Shown here in pieces: positions 45,989 through 57,849 of a stretch of 64,000 nt of DNA. Positions within the stretch are counted from its first letter, which is position 1. Every line of letters starts with the position of its first letter. The stretch is from positions 62,001-126,000 of the forward strand of contig JADDMT010000033.1 in the NCBI GenBank assembly GCA_021401465.1. The letters are read 5' to 3'. The notes under the pieces were generated by a model that was not told where the DNA came from, ran no database searches, and saw nothing but the letters and a program-made list of their open reading frames with translations. The stretch is from Teratosphaeria epicoccoides (taxonomy: Eukaryota; Ascomycota; Dothideomycetes; Mycosphaerellales; Teratosphaeriaceae). Made by a program: the position numbers and the translations under genes.

Positions 45989-47789
45989 ACTTGCGCTTAG
46001 TATACTTGTTACATAGATTAATAGCTAGCTTGCCTTTGTTAGTCTCTATAATATAGCTAGCTATGTCGAACTTACGTAAGAGGACATCTTTTTCTTTAGA
46101 GCTAGCATTATAGTCATACTACTATAAACCATATAACTTGTACTACTAGTTAGAAGAATTAGTAGTAGTAGGATAGCGCAAACTGCTACGACAATTAGCG
46201 ACGATCTAGGATTATACCTACAAGTACACTATGAAGCAGAACTTATGATAGTAGTAGTAGTAGGAGCTTAGGCTTAGTAGAAGGCAAATTCTTAGCTATT
46301 TTAAAAGCTTTCTAGGTATAGTATTAAAGTAGTGTATGTAATTAACATGTTAAGAAGTGTTTAAGAAGAAAGAATTACTAATAGGCTAGCAAATAATAGT
46401 ATCATAATCATAATACGAGTTGCTAGTAAAGTGATAATTAATAATAACTAGCTTACTTAAAGCAAACACATGATATTAAAATCTATAGGCTAGTAAAATT
46501 AGCACATTTAGACTACTGTTATTTAGATAGACTACAGATTAGAGCTAATGATACTAGTTACTAACATCTAACTATAAAGACTAAATTAGCGTAGAAGATT
46601 GTTAACTAAGAAGCAAATGTGTATAATAACACAAATGTACAAGATTAGCTAGTTAGCTAGAGTAGCTAGAAAAGCTTAGGTAATCATTTAACTACCTAAA
46701 AGATTTAATGTAGAGGCTTATGTTAGTAATGCTTGTTACCTAGCAATTACTTCGATAAGCTAGGCTACATTAAGTAATAAAAGTAACAGGAAATTTTGCT
46801 AGGCCTGCATGTTATTAAGTCCTATAGTTACATCCTAATAGACTTTTAGCAAGCTTAGTGTTAATTTGACATAGCTCCTAACTTAAGCTGCCATATGATT
46901 AAGTAACGTCTATAGCTCTATAGTTAATCTCTCCTGCTAAATTAGTGCTACTTCTAATAGCTAAAAACGCCTGCTAATTTAGGGGTAGCTATAAACAAAA
47001 AGGCATACTTTTACACATTTAAAACTTAGGAAATATGTAGGCAGACAAGCTTAGGAGGCACGCAAGTTTAATCTGTTAAGGACAAAAACTTTATCTAAAT
47101 AGAGACAATGAATTTTCTTGATGTTAATGCAGATATTGTTTTAGGACCTAAGACAAGCACTACCTACTAAGCTTCCTAGATTAATAGCTAAACGCTACTA
47201 TTAGGTAACTAGATTAACAGAATAATAGATCTATATTGTTAATATTAACATGTTAACAATTACATTCTATCCTAGATTTACATTTCTTAATAATAGTACT
47301 ACCTTATTTGTCGCCTGTAGAGTCTTAAGACACATAGGTATGCTTAGTATTATACTTGCTTTACTAGTTAGGCCTGTACTTAGTAACTTAGTTATAGGTT
47401 TAAAGCTAGCTAAAAGTAGTATAAAAGGCGTAGTAGCTAACTAGTTATATACTCGCTAAAGGCGACATGTCTCTAGACATAGCTTTAGGCTACACTAGGA
47501 TAGCAAACTTCGACTTGTTATTTAATAGAGCTTTGCGACTCTCTATATACAAGTTCATCCTTATTAGACAGGCTCTAATACTAGCCAAGCTGTGTAGGAG
47601 GTCCGGAATCTTCTACAAATAAGGTTAGTATTATTCTCTTACTCTGCTAATGTACAGAGCTCCTATTGCCTAGTTAACTAACCCTTCCCTAAGCCCTGCA
47701 GGCGTTAGAGACCATGATAGTAGTTTTAGCCTCTAAGCTTGTAAGACAGTGCTAGCAAGAACTCACCAGGATATCTTTTGGCAGTAGGA
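45989..47789. other. AT-rich RIP-mutated flank, unresolved
   Basis: Dense in TAG, CTA and TTA on both strands. A minus frame from 47437 to 46015 has TAG/TAA stops only and ends in natural residues (SKEKDVLLRKFDIASYIIETNK), while a 64-aa plus frame is open at 47250-47444. They cannot both be coding and neither matches a family I know. GC content rises again after about 47700. Confidence 0.4.
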
Positions 47790-49890
47790 ATCAAAATTAG
47801 CCACTCTTTATCCATCGACTAAGAGCTTTGCATAACAACAGAACGCGGTCACAGCATTCTCGGGACGACCGACTTCATCAGTCCCTCTGGCGTAGCGGAG
47901 GAAAGAACGGCGTCCATAACGATTGTGTCTAGTCGACAGCTCCGAGGAAGGAGGCTGCAGAACTCTCTTCCAGCTGAGCAGAGTCGCTGCTCACAAGACT
48001 CCGTCCAAGCACTCTGCTGAAGGTGCCAACGGGCTCTCAGACCAGATCTAGGCATTTCCTGAACAAGCGACCATCTCGCTCGACTCTCGATGAACGGCAA
48101 TGCTTACCACATTAACAGCGCCCGCCACATGTATCCAGGAAGGACGTTCCACCTGTGCTAGGCGAGCGGCATCATGACGGGCTTGCGAGATGAGGTATTC
48201 TCTTCTATGACACTACAATAGGGCCTTTCTCGATGCTATCAGATCTCTGCTCTCGTCGAAACCATGAGCGAGCGCTTGTGACCTGGTTAATTTGCCCGAC
48301 AGCTTTTGATACGACTCAAGCTGCTTTTGCTCGGGTACCAGATGAAGACACAACCGTCTCTACCCTCTCTTCGCACTCGATGCAGCATGAGATACCTGCT
48401 TCAGCCGAGCAGGGATGACGATCGACACATCCCGCACGGTGTGGTGGTGGATGGAAGATGGTCTCTCGCTGAAGTTGTGAATCTGAGGTTCCGCTTTGCA
48501 TGTGACCAATGCCAAGACCTCATATGCAAACCATACGGATTGTCTCTCTGGCGGAACAGTCTCATGCATTCAGTATTTGCGCGGTAAAAAGCGCTGACAG
48601 CATCACCCGCATCAACAACCGCCAAGCTGAAAATGCAGAAGGGCCTCACTTGCTGCTTGAACTGACTCGCATGACCGCGCTCGCAGCTGGAGCTTCGCCC
48701 AAGGCGACCTACATGCGTTTTTGACAAACATCGATAGTAGCAGCAGACACCCACATGATTCTGAAGAGCTGTGCGCGGTCAGTGCGAGGTAAGATCATAT
48801 GTGGAAGCCTGATGTGTATTCTCAGCTCGCACCACTTTTGTCTGTCAGCAGCAAGCCCGTCTGCAAGACTTCGCAAGATAAGTTTCCATTGATGTCCGTT
48901 GATTCGTTGCAGCGACTCTACGAGCTCTAGAGCGCAGGCTAGCAGAGCTAGCATATGAGTATGGGTTTCACATGCAACTTCAAGGCATCATTGTCAGATT
49001 GCCATGGGCTTGCCGGAGAAGCTCAAGTTACTATCCAATCATTCCCTAAGCTGAAGAGAGTCAAGTACGACAGCGAGGCCGCCCCGACATGCCCAGTGTA
49101 CTAGGCTTCACGGCCATCATCATGGTCTCCTCGAAGTACTTCGTATTGGACCAGGCCAAGGCACTGTACTGCAAAGCCCAAAGCACGGAGTAGAGGCATT
49201 TCAATGAGCCCACCTGCTTCCCGCCCCACCAAGACCAAGTGATGACAATGCAGGCAACGAGAGGCATCGTGATAACAATACTGCTATCTATGAACGACAT
49301 CCTGGTCCCTCGACGTATCAGCAGAGCCACTACGAGGCGCCGAATCCGAGAAAGCTCGAAGGATGACGTGCATCAGTCGAAATGGAGCAGAGTCACGACA
49401 GAAGCCCGAGCTGAATGAGGTGAGATGATCGACAAGATGGGCGGCGCGCAACAAAAGTGGAACCCTGGCGGCGCAGATCTGATGACCCATCAGATCTCAA
49501 GCTCAGCACAACCGTGGTCAAGTGCGAGAAGTTAGGCCGGGGGACAGCGACAATGACGCTCCCTGCAGCAGACTTCATTCGATCACTAATTACCCGGCAG
49601 AAATTGTCCAGCCACCGCCCACACTCTGGTCGCAGCCAAAGTTCACCTTACGACTGGTCTGACCGTCGCTCATGCCAAAGACCGAGGTCAAGTCCGGTGC
49701 ATGCTCAGATATCTGAGGCCAGCAAGAGGCACTACGAAGTCCACCAAGACGAGGGTGTAGTCAGTTTTGATCTATCATGCTCATGTATACAGAATGCCAG
49801 CGGCGGCTCTCACAGAGTAGTTGCTCTGAGGATGACCAAGCACTCCCCAAGAGGGCTCACCGACAACCGAATTGAGCTTCGGCTACGCGA
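47790..49890. other. GC-balanced stretch, no recognisable gene
   Basis: Ordinary base use without RIP stops. Short overlapping frames on both strands; the longest plus frame here begins at 49457 (218 aa) but its residues are not protein-like and it overlaps a better minus candidate. No repeats or RNA genes seen. Confidence 0.4.
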
Positions 49891-49898
49891 CTTTCTGG

Positions 49899-50428
49899 TT
49901 ACACAAATCCCGGAGGGACCTTTACGGCCGGTTCAGCGGGTACGATCGACATCGCTGGCGGCAATGCAATTTGTGCTGGGCGTGGCACTGGACTACATTC
50001 CTCCGTTGTTACAATGTCCCACCTGGATTCATTTCTGGCGCCAATGGACCAAGAGTCCGACTCAACGGTGTCGTAATTGCCACTGTATCCAAGATTCAGC
50101 TCGTCGTCGCTGAAGACGTTGCCTCCATGCCGGTCAGTAGCATCGTCGTGCTCGAGCTCGTCGATGAAGCCCGGGTCGATGATGTGAGGAGCTAGATGTC
50201 TTATCATGCTCGGGATTACTAGCATATACACTACCATCTGGCAGAAGCTAGCGTTGCTGTCAGCTTCAGGTTGCATGAGCTGGTGGTTGAGCGGATCGTT
50301 GTCTTCTCTGAGCGCCAAATGTTTGATAATATGAGTCTCAGTCTTGATCTTATTGGAGTGGTGAAGCTCATCAGGCAGCTCTCTGCTACCATCTCGTCGT
50401 CTGAGTTTGCTTTTTCATCCGGATTATG
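49899..50428 (-). CDS. Hypothetical protein fragment, possibly one exon
   Basis: A minus frame open from about 50428 to 49899 reads well through 176 codons. Near its start it has ELHHSNKIKTETHIIKHLA, then VYMLVIPSMIRHLAPHIIDP, an acidic segment (GFIDELEHDDATDRHGGNVF) and a Pro-rich end (PRPAQIALPPAMSIVP). The first ATG is at 50318, but the natural residues extend upstream of it to a TGA. In another frame the DNA further upstream reads DHNPDEKANSDDEMVAES, so a frameshift or a small intron may separate two coding parts. Family not recognised; it could be a decayed gene. Confidence 0.3.
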
Positions 50429-50694
50429 ATCAGAGCATGCGTCTTTGTCTGTCGCTGTTCATATGATATACCTATCGCCGATGAATGCCCATCGACCAAA
50501 AAGCAGGCTCCGGATGCCCTTCAATGCCTCCTAGCCTGCGTGCATACTTACAGGCTGCCATTTGATGATTTTCCAAGGTAGGCTGGAATTGCTTTGGCCA
50601 TAATATGTACCATGAGCTGGCGAAGCTCTGAGGTCTGCATGATGGTCGCAATCCTAATTGGGCTCGATACGTTGAAGCCCTACTTGCTCAACAG

Positions 50695-51073
50695 TGGCGT
50701 ATTAGAAGAGCAAGGGTCGTCCAGCCTGAAAATCCAGCGTGACGTGCCGAAAGAGCTGCGACATCCGATATACAGGATGTAAGAGCAAGACAAAAGCGAA
50801 AGTGCTCACCCTCGCTGATACCCTTGATAGAGCCATCGGCCGAGTATCTGACGTTCGTCCCACCCTCGCTTTACTGCTTTGTACGGTGATAGGTACGAGA
50901 ATTGACATGCATACCGTCCTGGAAGCTAGATAAGGTCTATGGGATAGAAGCATGACGATCCTGGCATCCACAGGAATGTTGGCAGGACTCCGGAATCTCA
51001 GCTGCGTCTCAAGCTCCTCGCAGAAGTGCTTTGCGAGCTGCATAGGGCCGGGAGAACCCAGACGCTGCAGCAC
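50695..51073 (-). CDS. Hypothetical gene fragment with possible short introns
   Basis: The minus frame from ATG 51073 reads LAKHFCEELETQLRF and DARIVMLLSHRPYLASR. It could be spliced by two short introns of fungal size: one beginning gtatgcatgt near 50903, and one beginning gtgagcactttcg near 50810 and ending tgtcgcag near 50758. The exon between them would read GWDERQILGRWLYQGYQR and the last would end at a TGA near 50690. Without splicing the frame is also open to 50702. The family is not recognised. The exon reading is attractive because both candidate introns have GT...AG ends, but no alignment supports it. Confidence 0.28.
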
Positions 51074-51229
51074 TGAGTATCGTCGAGGAGGTTTCCTGAG
51101 TCTCGGAGATGGTGAGTCTCATGGCGATCTGCAGCTCGTGAAGGATTCGTGCAGAACCTGCTTGCACCTGTCTCTAGCTCGGCTCCTCCGAACGAGAGGT
51201 CTTATGCATGGCACTTAACATGTGATTAA

Positions 51230-53700
51230 TGACTCTCATTTCTCTTGCTTGCATTTTAGTGCAAATCGATCATCAGCTTGACGCCTGACTTTGACGGCCG
51301 TTGTCATGACCGGGGGACAACATGCTACGTATGTTAGCTGGACAAGAAACACGCAGACTCGGTCATGCGCAGGTATATCCTCTCGTCACGAAGCCGGACA
51401 GGCATAATCAGAGCTCGCACTTTGTTGACTTATTGGTTTCATCCACGCTGCAGCTGCAGACGCCAAGCGTAGACGCTGTGGTGGTCCTCGTTGTAGGTCT
51501 AACCACAATGCCCTGCTGCAGTCTACCTAATGCGCAAATAAATGCAGTCAGTTTCTGAGGCAATTGGAGTCTGACCGACTTCCAGGTCGATGATCATCTC
51601 ATGTATTTTGCTGTCGGGCTATGTCACTGTCCTTGTGCTCGTCTTTTGTGGCAAGGCCGGTTCACGAATACCTTGTGAGGAGTCACGTCCGCGTGTCGCT
51701 CTGTTCTCGATGGTTGTGGGAGTCCTCCTCGTGCGGTGTATGCAACGGCATTGCGACAGCACTTGGCAACAAACGTGACATGATCGTTCTTGACCTATTC
51801 TGGTATCAATGCGACTCCATGCCCTCAAATTCAATGATATGTCGGTCTGTGGACCTACATCGCTTTATGTCGCACGCCCCGCAACGCATGAAATTCGGCA
51901 ATAGAAGACCTCTGCATGTGCAATAGTCTAGGAATGGAGCTCTGCGAATTTTGATTGTCCGCTGGAGCCGGGCGCAACCTGACAGGTCGTTAGTGAACAT
52001 ACAGTCTTTCAACCTAGACCTCCTCGCGCGCATAAGCTCTCATGCTGTAACCGACATCTTGTGAGCTGGCGTGAGGCACAGTATCGCTAGTAGTGATGGC
52101 ATTCTTGTGATGATGACGATGCGCTTTCCTGGCAGGGTGGAGGTTATGATGAAATTGTCATCAATCTAGCCCACAGCCACGTCTGTCGGCATTGCGGAAC
52201 TCGCTGGCCTAGTCGCTAATGTTTTGACATCCGCAGAATCACTGCATATCGACCGCGTGACGTTGCTGCCGCAAGTAAGACCGGAAGACGGTAGGCGGCG
52301 GATGAAGCGCTTCAGGTGTCTGCTGCGAGGCTCTCGGAAGTCGATACGTGTGCAGTGTGACTGACGCCTGGCAATGCATCAGCTGGACGTCGCACATGAT
52401 TCTGTGCAGTCGGTCGTTCAGTCATCAATCAAAGCTCATCTGTCCAAGGCGGGCAGCCATCTGCGCTGTCGCAACCTTCAGAATTATCAGTAAGTTTCGC
52501 AACCCTGTGAGCGATAGCCATGCCCATAATGTTATATACACGCTCTGCAAACAGGCCGAAGTCCAGGCACAGCAAGCGGGAAGCAATTTGGATGGCGCTC
52601 GCAGAGGGTCCACAGTGACCGCTCATCATCGCCAGGCGTGATTGGCATCTCGCTTTTGTCGTGCCCTATGCGAGTCCAGGCCCGCGTGGCTCTCAACGCC
52701 AGAGGTGAAGACCAGCCCAAGAGAAATGGTGTTTGGTCGCTGTGGTCTCTTAAAGTGGAACATGGATGCGAGCTGTACGAGGACGATCTCCTGGTCCTGC
52801 TGTGGAGCGCGGCCAAAGTGCGAGATATGCGATGTCAAAGCCATATGGACACGATGTCCAAGCGGCCGCTAGGTAGCATTCAAGTGAGCAGCGCTCATGT
52901 CTAGCTTGACAAAAGTTGGTATTTTGCTTGTCACATGAAGAGCCGAGTCTAGATGTCCGCTCGCCAGCTTATGGACATCGATCTAGCGTCTGACAAGTTC
53001 TTCCTTTACGGAAATGCAACATCGCAGCAACATCGGCTCTGGCACATGTGAACTCTCTTTGACCCGCAAATTTCGTCGATCGTGAGACTCCTTTGCTGCG
53101 ATTAAATCGTAGAAGAGATCACTGAAAGCCGTCATCATGAGGGCCAAGCCCGCCAGCCTGCAAACTGTGGCGAACATGCAAACGACAGAGCGCCATGACC
53201 TCCAATGACATGGCAAGCAGGCACAATCATGGCTGCATATCATTACTCTTACATCCGGGCACTCCTGCTGTGCGCTGGCGCCGTGCTGAGGAGACACCTG
53301 AGCAGATCGGCAGTCTTTTGCATTGAAATTCGACTGTCGTAAAATCCAACGCAGGCCTCTCTGATGTACGCTTGTTATCCTTGCGCTCCGACGACGAATA
53401 TTCGATGAGCAGGTGGCACGAAGCCGAGGCCAAATTGCGGACTTCCAATCTACACCGGTTCATGGAATCTGGCCATTGCTTTCTTTCCAGAGCGTCTCGC
53501 AGTATTGAAAGCTGCCCAGGTGCGTAGAAATTCAATCAGCGGACGCGAGCTCCACCTCTGCTTGCCTGATGTAGATGTTGGCTTCTGCATCTGTACCAGT
53601 ATCCAAACGAGCTCTGCCTGGTGTACAAATCACCTGTAGCCGTCACTCCTGTCTAGCTCGACCACAAGCAGGAAATGCCTCGGAAGCTTGAGCACATGTC
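51230..53700. other. GC-balanced stretch, no recognisable gene
   Basis: Many short frames overlap on both strands with no convincing protein among them. Promoters and splice sites cannot be assigned without homology. No mobile element ends seen. Confidence 0.4.
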
Positions 53701-53718
53701 AGTCATACATCAGTCACG

Positions 53719-53770
53719 CATGTTTGAGTCAAGCGCAAATCTACCATGTTTGAGTCAAGCGCAAATCTAC
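53719..53770 (+). repeat. Perfect 26-bp tandem duplication
   Basis: Two identical copies (53719-53744 and 53745-53770) of a unit beginning catgtttgagtcaagcg and ending aaatctac. It is a recent local duplication, since both copies are unmutated. Confidence 0.95.
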
Positions 53771-54151
53771 CCAGCTCTATCAAAGAGGATCGCGTGAAGA
53801 AAGTGCCATCGCCATCCTGTATTGGAATGCATGCTACTTGCCGTAGTGGGCAGGCATATTGGACAGCGCTTCACCAAGCGCAACGAATTGGGGATGATCT
53901 CACCACTAGAATTGAGTTTGACGTCTTAATACAGTCAGGAGACAGGCTTAGGGGCATTCCACAAGGCAGTAGATGATCTCGACGCTGATGACGAATGTTT
54001 GTGTTTGTGATACGTGGCAATTAGTTGCTAATCATCTTTAAGTTAGGCTGCAACGTGTATTGTAGAGGCATCGCAGTCAGATCCGTCATGGGATCGCGGC
54101 CGTCGCTATCAACTTACACAATTGCGTACTTCTGTTCTCATCATGTATCGT

Positions 54152-54200
54152 GACAACAGCCTGGGCCTAACCCAGGCTGTTTTAGGCCCAGGCTGTTGTC
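54152..54200 (+). repeat. Perfect 19-bp inverted repeat with 11-nt loop
   Basis: Arms 54152-54170 (gacaacagcctgggcctaa) and 54182-54200 are exact reverse complements; the loop cccaggctgtt repeats part of the right arm. In RNA it would form a strong hairpin. No run of T follows, so it is not a simple terminator. Confidence 0.95.
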
Positions 54201-54281
54201 TGCCTCAGATTCCTTGTGCATCGCTGCTTTGCCTGGATCACTGTCCTACGAGCGCTCCATAGTAATGGACAGGCGTCGCTA

Positions 54282-54603
54282 GAGAAATACTGTTCTCGCG
54301 CGCCATGGACGTCTAGATGCTACATCTCTGTGGGACATCCAGCTCCTGGCGGAACTATTGTGTGAAAGTGCGAGCACAGGCGGTCGCATGGGATTGAAGC
54401 ACCATCGTTGTACCTGGATCACTTCCCCGGTCCATGAAAATGTGTCCACGGCCGACTTTGTCAATGTTCGTGGGCGCTTTGCGGCTCTTTTTGCCAGCGT
54501 TCCGTTCTGCGTTGATCCAGCTGTTTATTTCTCAAAGGACGAGAATGTGAAAGCTCCTGAATACGAGTGGCGTCTTGTGCAGAGACTGTTGCAGTCAGTC
54601 TAA
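54282..54603 (+). CDS. Hypothetical protein, C-terminal fragment
   Basis: The plus frame is open from 54282 to the TAA at 54601-54603. The inferred residues look natural along the length (LDATSLWDIQLLAELLCESA, then TWITSPVHENVSTADFVNVR, then EYEWRLVQRLLQSV). A TAG closes it at 54279-54281. The ATG at 54358 gives 81 aa, but the good residues start before it, so this is probably a 3' exon or a truncated gene. No recognised domain or membrane segment. The hairpin at 54152-54200 lies just upstream. Confidence 0.35.
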
Positions 54604-55185
54604 GCCTGCGAGTTCGCGGCCTCCATTGCATCCAGCAGATCAGGAGCTGGTGTCACCTTGTCAGCATGAGTCGTAATACGTAATACGCCTTGTGTATTCC
54701 CATAATGTGGAGCTGACAATGAAGAGTAGCTTCGTTTGGAAGATAAGATTTTTAAAGCAGGCAATAAGGGAAAGAGCAGACATGAAAGCGCGTATCGGTC
54801 GTGGAAGGCAATCCGTACAGCTCACGGCGACGTGCGAAGGAACGAATGTCTGTCCATCTCCAACACATCAGCGTTGAGAGAGATCGATTGGAGCGATTGG
54901 AGCAATCGCAGGCCGGCAAGAACCAGCTGCGAGCTGCACAAGTCGCTCAACTGTGAATTTGTGCCTGGAAGACGGTATATGGACGCTGCTTAAAATTCGT
55001 AGCGTCTAGTAGCACTGCCCTTTGGGAATTGTTTTTGATGCTTACCAAGTGCGCTAGGTGCATGCAATTTAGACATCACCCGGCCAACACAGATGCGACT
55101 AGCAGTAGGCGGGGATAAGTCACAAGACACAGAACACGGGTCTTGTTCGACTTCTGCCACTGTGTCTTATTTTGTGATACGGTGT

Positions 55186-56330
55186 CAGGGTCTGGGCGAA
55201 CCCTTGGCCGGGTTTTTCCGTACCCCTAAGTAGACTTAGCCGAAAATGCTTGAACCTCTTTACTGACAATGCCTCTAACATGGTCTCTGCGTCTAGTCAA
55301 TTAGCTTAGCAACACTCAGGATTGATCACTATTAGTTACATTGCACATCGGTCGAATTTGATGATGTATGACTTGATTAAGCACCCATTAATTAACGTAA
55401 TTTGGCAAGAGATCTTTGAATTAGCAAAGTGGACTAAGATTCATAGGATGACAAGAGTAGTGTTTATTAAAGTAGCAGATGAAAACAAGGTTATAGCAGG
55501 GGAAGGTTAATATTGTCAATTCTTTAATCGATAATCCCCTAGCTCTTTAAACTAGTATCTTCGACAAGGATATTAATCAAAAGGGCGCTAAGTTTGACTC
55601 GATTAAGCCTCAAATCAGCAATGGAGAGGCTTGGCATAAAGCCCATTAATTCAAGGCCCTATTAGCGCCCTTCTTAAAGGTGACTATTGCCATGGAATCC
55701 GACAAATCAAAGCTTTCAAGGTGCTTACCCTAGTACCGATATTTGGCTTAGACTACGACTTCATCTCCTCTCATTACACAAAAAGAGATGATTTAATTGC
55801 TTGATGATTAATTCAGTTAAGCTTTCCATGCTACATAGGTAATAGCTTACTAGACGACCCTGAAGTACGCAAAGAGCGGCCTATAGAGCTTAATCAAAAG
55901 CTCCTGAACACTGCTTAGGACTAGAGTGCTAAGGAGCATTGCTATAGCAACATTAAGAAGGCTGCAGAGCTCTAGGGCAAGAATCCATTGCTTTATAAGC
56001 AAGAAGGGCCTTTTAAAGACACCGTCAAATAGGGTTCTGCTTCAAGGATTCTTGTTACCCTCTAGTAGAGCTAATTTGAAGAAGAATTGCCTAATCTGAC
56101 AGCTCTAGTGCTTGAGCCGCTTTCAATTGCTCCTACTAAAAGCGTAGCAGAGCGTAATCAGTGAATCGAGCTACTAAGCTAGTCTTTTGCCACACTAATA
56201 TTAGTGCTAGTTTTGATGAAATGGTGCCTAAGGAGGACTTAGAGCTATCAATTAATCAAGCAATTAATAAAGAGGCTAATTTGGTGCCTGTTTACATAAG
56301 GGAGGATTAGAGAGCAGAAGAAAGGGGGGC
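55186..56330 (+). mobile_element. hAT-like DNA transposon remnant
   Basis: It begins CAGGGTCTGGGCGAACCC, the CAGGG start typical of hAT terminal inverted repeats. Inside, the plus strand reads hAT transposase segments: IAHRSNLMMYDLIKHPLINV at 55337 (hAT proteins carry an AH-x-LNL motif at this place), WTKIHRMTRVVF near 55430, then, after a frame change at about 55510, FKALLAPFLKVTIAMESDKS near 55652. Later pieces (LNQKLLNTA near 55890, SVAERNQ near 56144) could belong to the C-terminal half. TAG codons and frame changes make it dead. I could not find the right terminal repeat or an 8-bp TSD, so it is probably truncated. Confidence 0.55.
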
Positions 56331-56770
56331 TAATACATGATATTAGGTAAGTTTAGGCATAATTAACGTTTGCAATCTGTATTTATAGTATGAAAGTAGC
56401 TTAGCATTAATGCTCTGCTCTCACGCTAGCTGCCTTTAGCTTGTGTCTTATCTTTTAACACTGTGACTTATCATAAGATAGTATGTCTGCCTATCCCTAA
56501 ACATGTGTAGATTCAAGGTAGGGACATGTAGAGGTAATAAGAGGCAGGGTATAGAGGAACCTCCTTTAGCCTCTCTTGCCTAAAAGTCTCTAGGCTCTAC
56601 TCTTCTGCTACAGGGAATCTACATAAATGCCTATGCAAACTTGTTACTATTATGCCTAAGATCTACACAAGCTATGTACTATCCCTCCTTTTAGCTTCTT
56701 AAAAGCACTCTTGTTCTACTGTCTACAGGACTAATCACAAGAACACTTCCTAAGGGAGGGAGAGAGGTAA
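56331..56770. other. AT-rich, unresolved
   Basis: No frame with natural residues. It ends in a purine run (aagggagggagagaggtaa, 56752-56770) directly before a short LTR, as a polypurine tract would. Confidence 0.4.
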
Positions 56771-56939
56771 TGTAAAGGGCTAGGCCCTTAGACCTAGCAA
56801 AGGCTAAGGCCTACGCAGAGATTAGTCTAGTCCCTAACTATAAGGGGCTAGTCTCCTAGCTACTTTCCTCTCTCTCCTCTATTATACTTGTTAAATACTA
56901 CATGAACCTCTCTATGTATATGCTGTCTTACCTGCAACA
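56771..56939 (+). repeat. Short LTR (about 169 bp), plus orientation
   Basis: Begins TGTAAAGGGCTAGGCCCTTA and ends near cctgcaaca. It resembles the minus-strand stretch 61280-61116 from its TGTAAAGGGC start, through ttgttaaatactacatgaac, to cctgtgata. It is followed by gag-like sequence. Confidence 0.6.
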
Positions 56940-56966
56940 TCAAGTATAATTACTATAATAGATAAC

Positions 56967-57840
56967 ATGTCTCCTACAAGCTTTATGCTAGGTACTAAGC
57001 CAAGTAGACTAGGTAACAAGGAACCTACTATAGCTATACTAGCTAAAATCCAAGCTATCATTAAGAAGCTAGTAATCTGCTAGCAACACATAGAAAGCAA
57101 GCTAGTAGCTATACAGGCTACTATGAATACCGCAGAAGCTATAGCATAGTAACAAACTGTAGTACTAGCGCTAGCCTAGTAGAATCATCTACAGACATAC
57201 TATTAAGAGCCTTCCTTAAGGCCTTCTCTATAGGAGCCTAACTGGGATCTAGCACTAAGATGATAGGGTCACAAGAATAGAAGTTGCTATACTAGGACAG
57301 CAAAGCTAAGACCTTTTACAACTACCTCATAAGAATTAAAAGCTTTTACTATACAAGGTCTAAGCTAAAACCCCTGCTTTCCTAGAAGTACTACTAGGAC
57401 ACTACATATAACATGCTACCTATCCTTATGCTAACAAGCACGCATGCGCTACTACTAGGACAAGGGGAATGTAGAAGGAAAGGACCCTAAAGACTTCTTC
57501 ATATAGCTTGAGCTTGTATTTACAGATAGTAGTAAGGCAGCTAAAGCCCTTAAACAGCCAACTAACCTTTAATACACACTAGGGCAACTATAGCATAGAC
57601 ACTAGCTCAAATTTAATAGACTCTTACTAAGTATAGGCAGAGACCTATAGAGCGACAACATAAAGATTAGGTACCTAAAGAACATGTTCTTAAATCTAGC
57701 TAGGATGTATATAGTAAACATGAAGGATAACAGAGATTACTTTACATTCTCTGAAGAAATTTAGAGGATTATGACTAACTTAGAAAAGACAGATTAGTTT
57801 AAAGTAGTGTACTTAATGTAGCTTTAAGAGAAGGACAAAA
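56967..57840 (+). pseudogene. gag fragment of a short-LTR Gypsy element
   Basis: An ATG at 56967, 27 nt after the short LTR, opens MSPTSFMLGTKPSRLGNK, then a Gln-rich helical stretch (near 57060-57180). A capsid-like part follows with a frame change near 57300 (AKTFYNYLIRIKSFYY, then LIRIKS... in one frame and GNVEGKDPKDFFI, RDYFTFSEEI in another). Length and position after an LTR fit Gag. It is truncated near 57840, where sequence of another element in the opposite orientation begins. Confidence 0.45.
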
Positions 57841-57849
57841 TTGTAGTAA

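Noticed and set aside
46015..47437. Minus-strand frame with TAG/TAA stops only, as another accessory gene
   Set aside because: Stops are very dense, some adjacent, and residues between them are low in complexity; TGA is scarce in all RIP-mutated DNA, so its absence proves little.
49457..50113. 218-aa plus frame, the longest open frame from an ATG in the window
   Set aside because: Residues are Arg/Ser/His-rich without pattern, and a better minus-strand frame overlaps it at 49899-50318.
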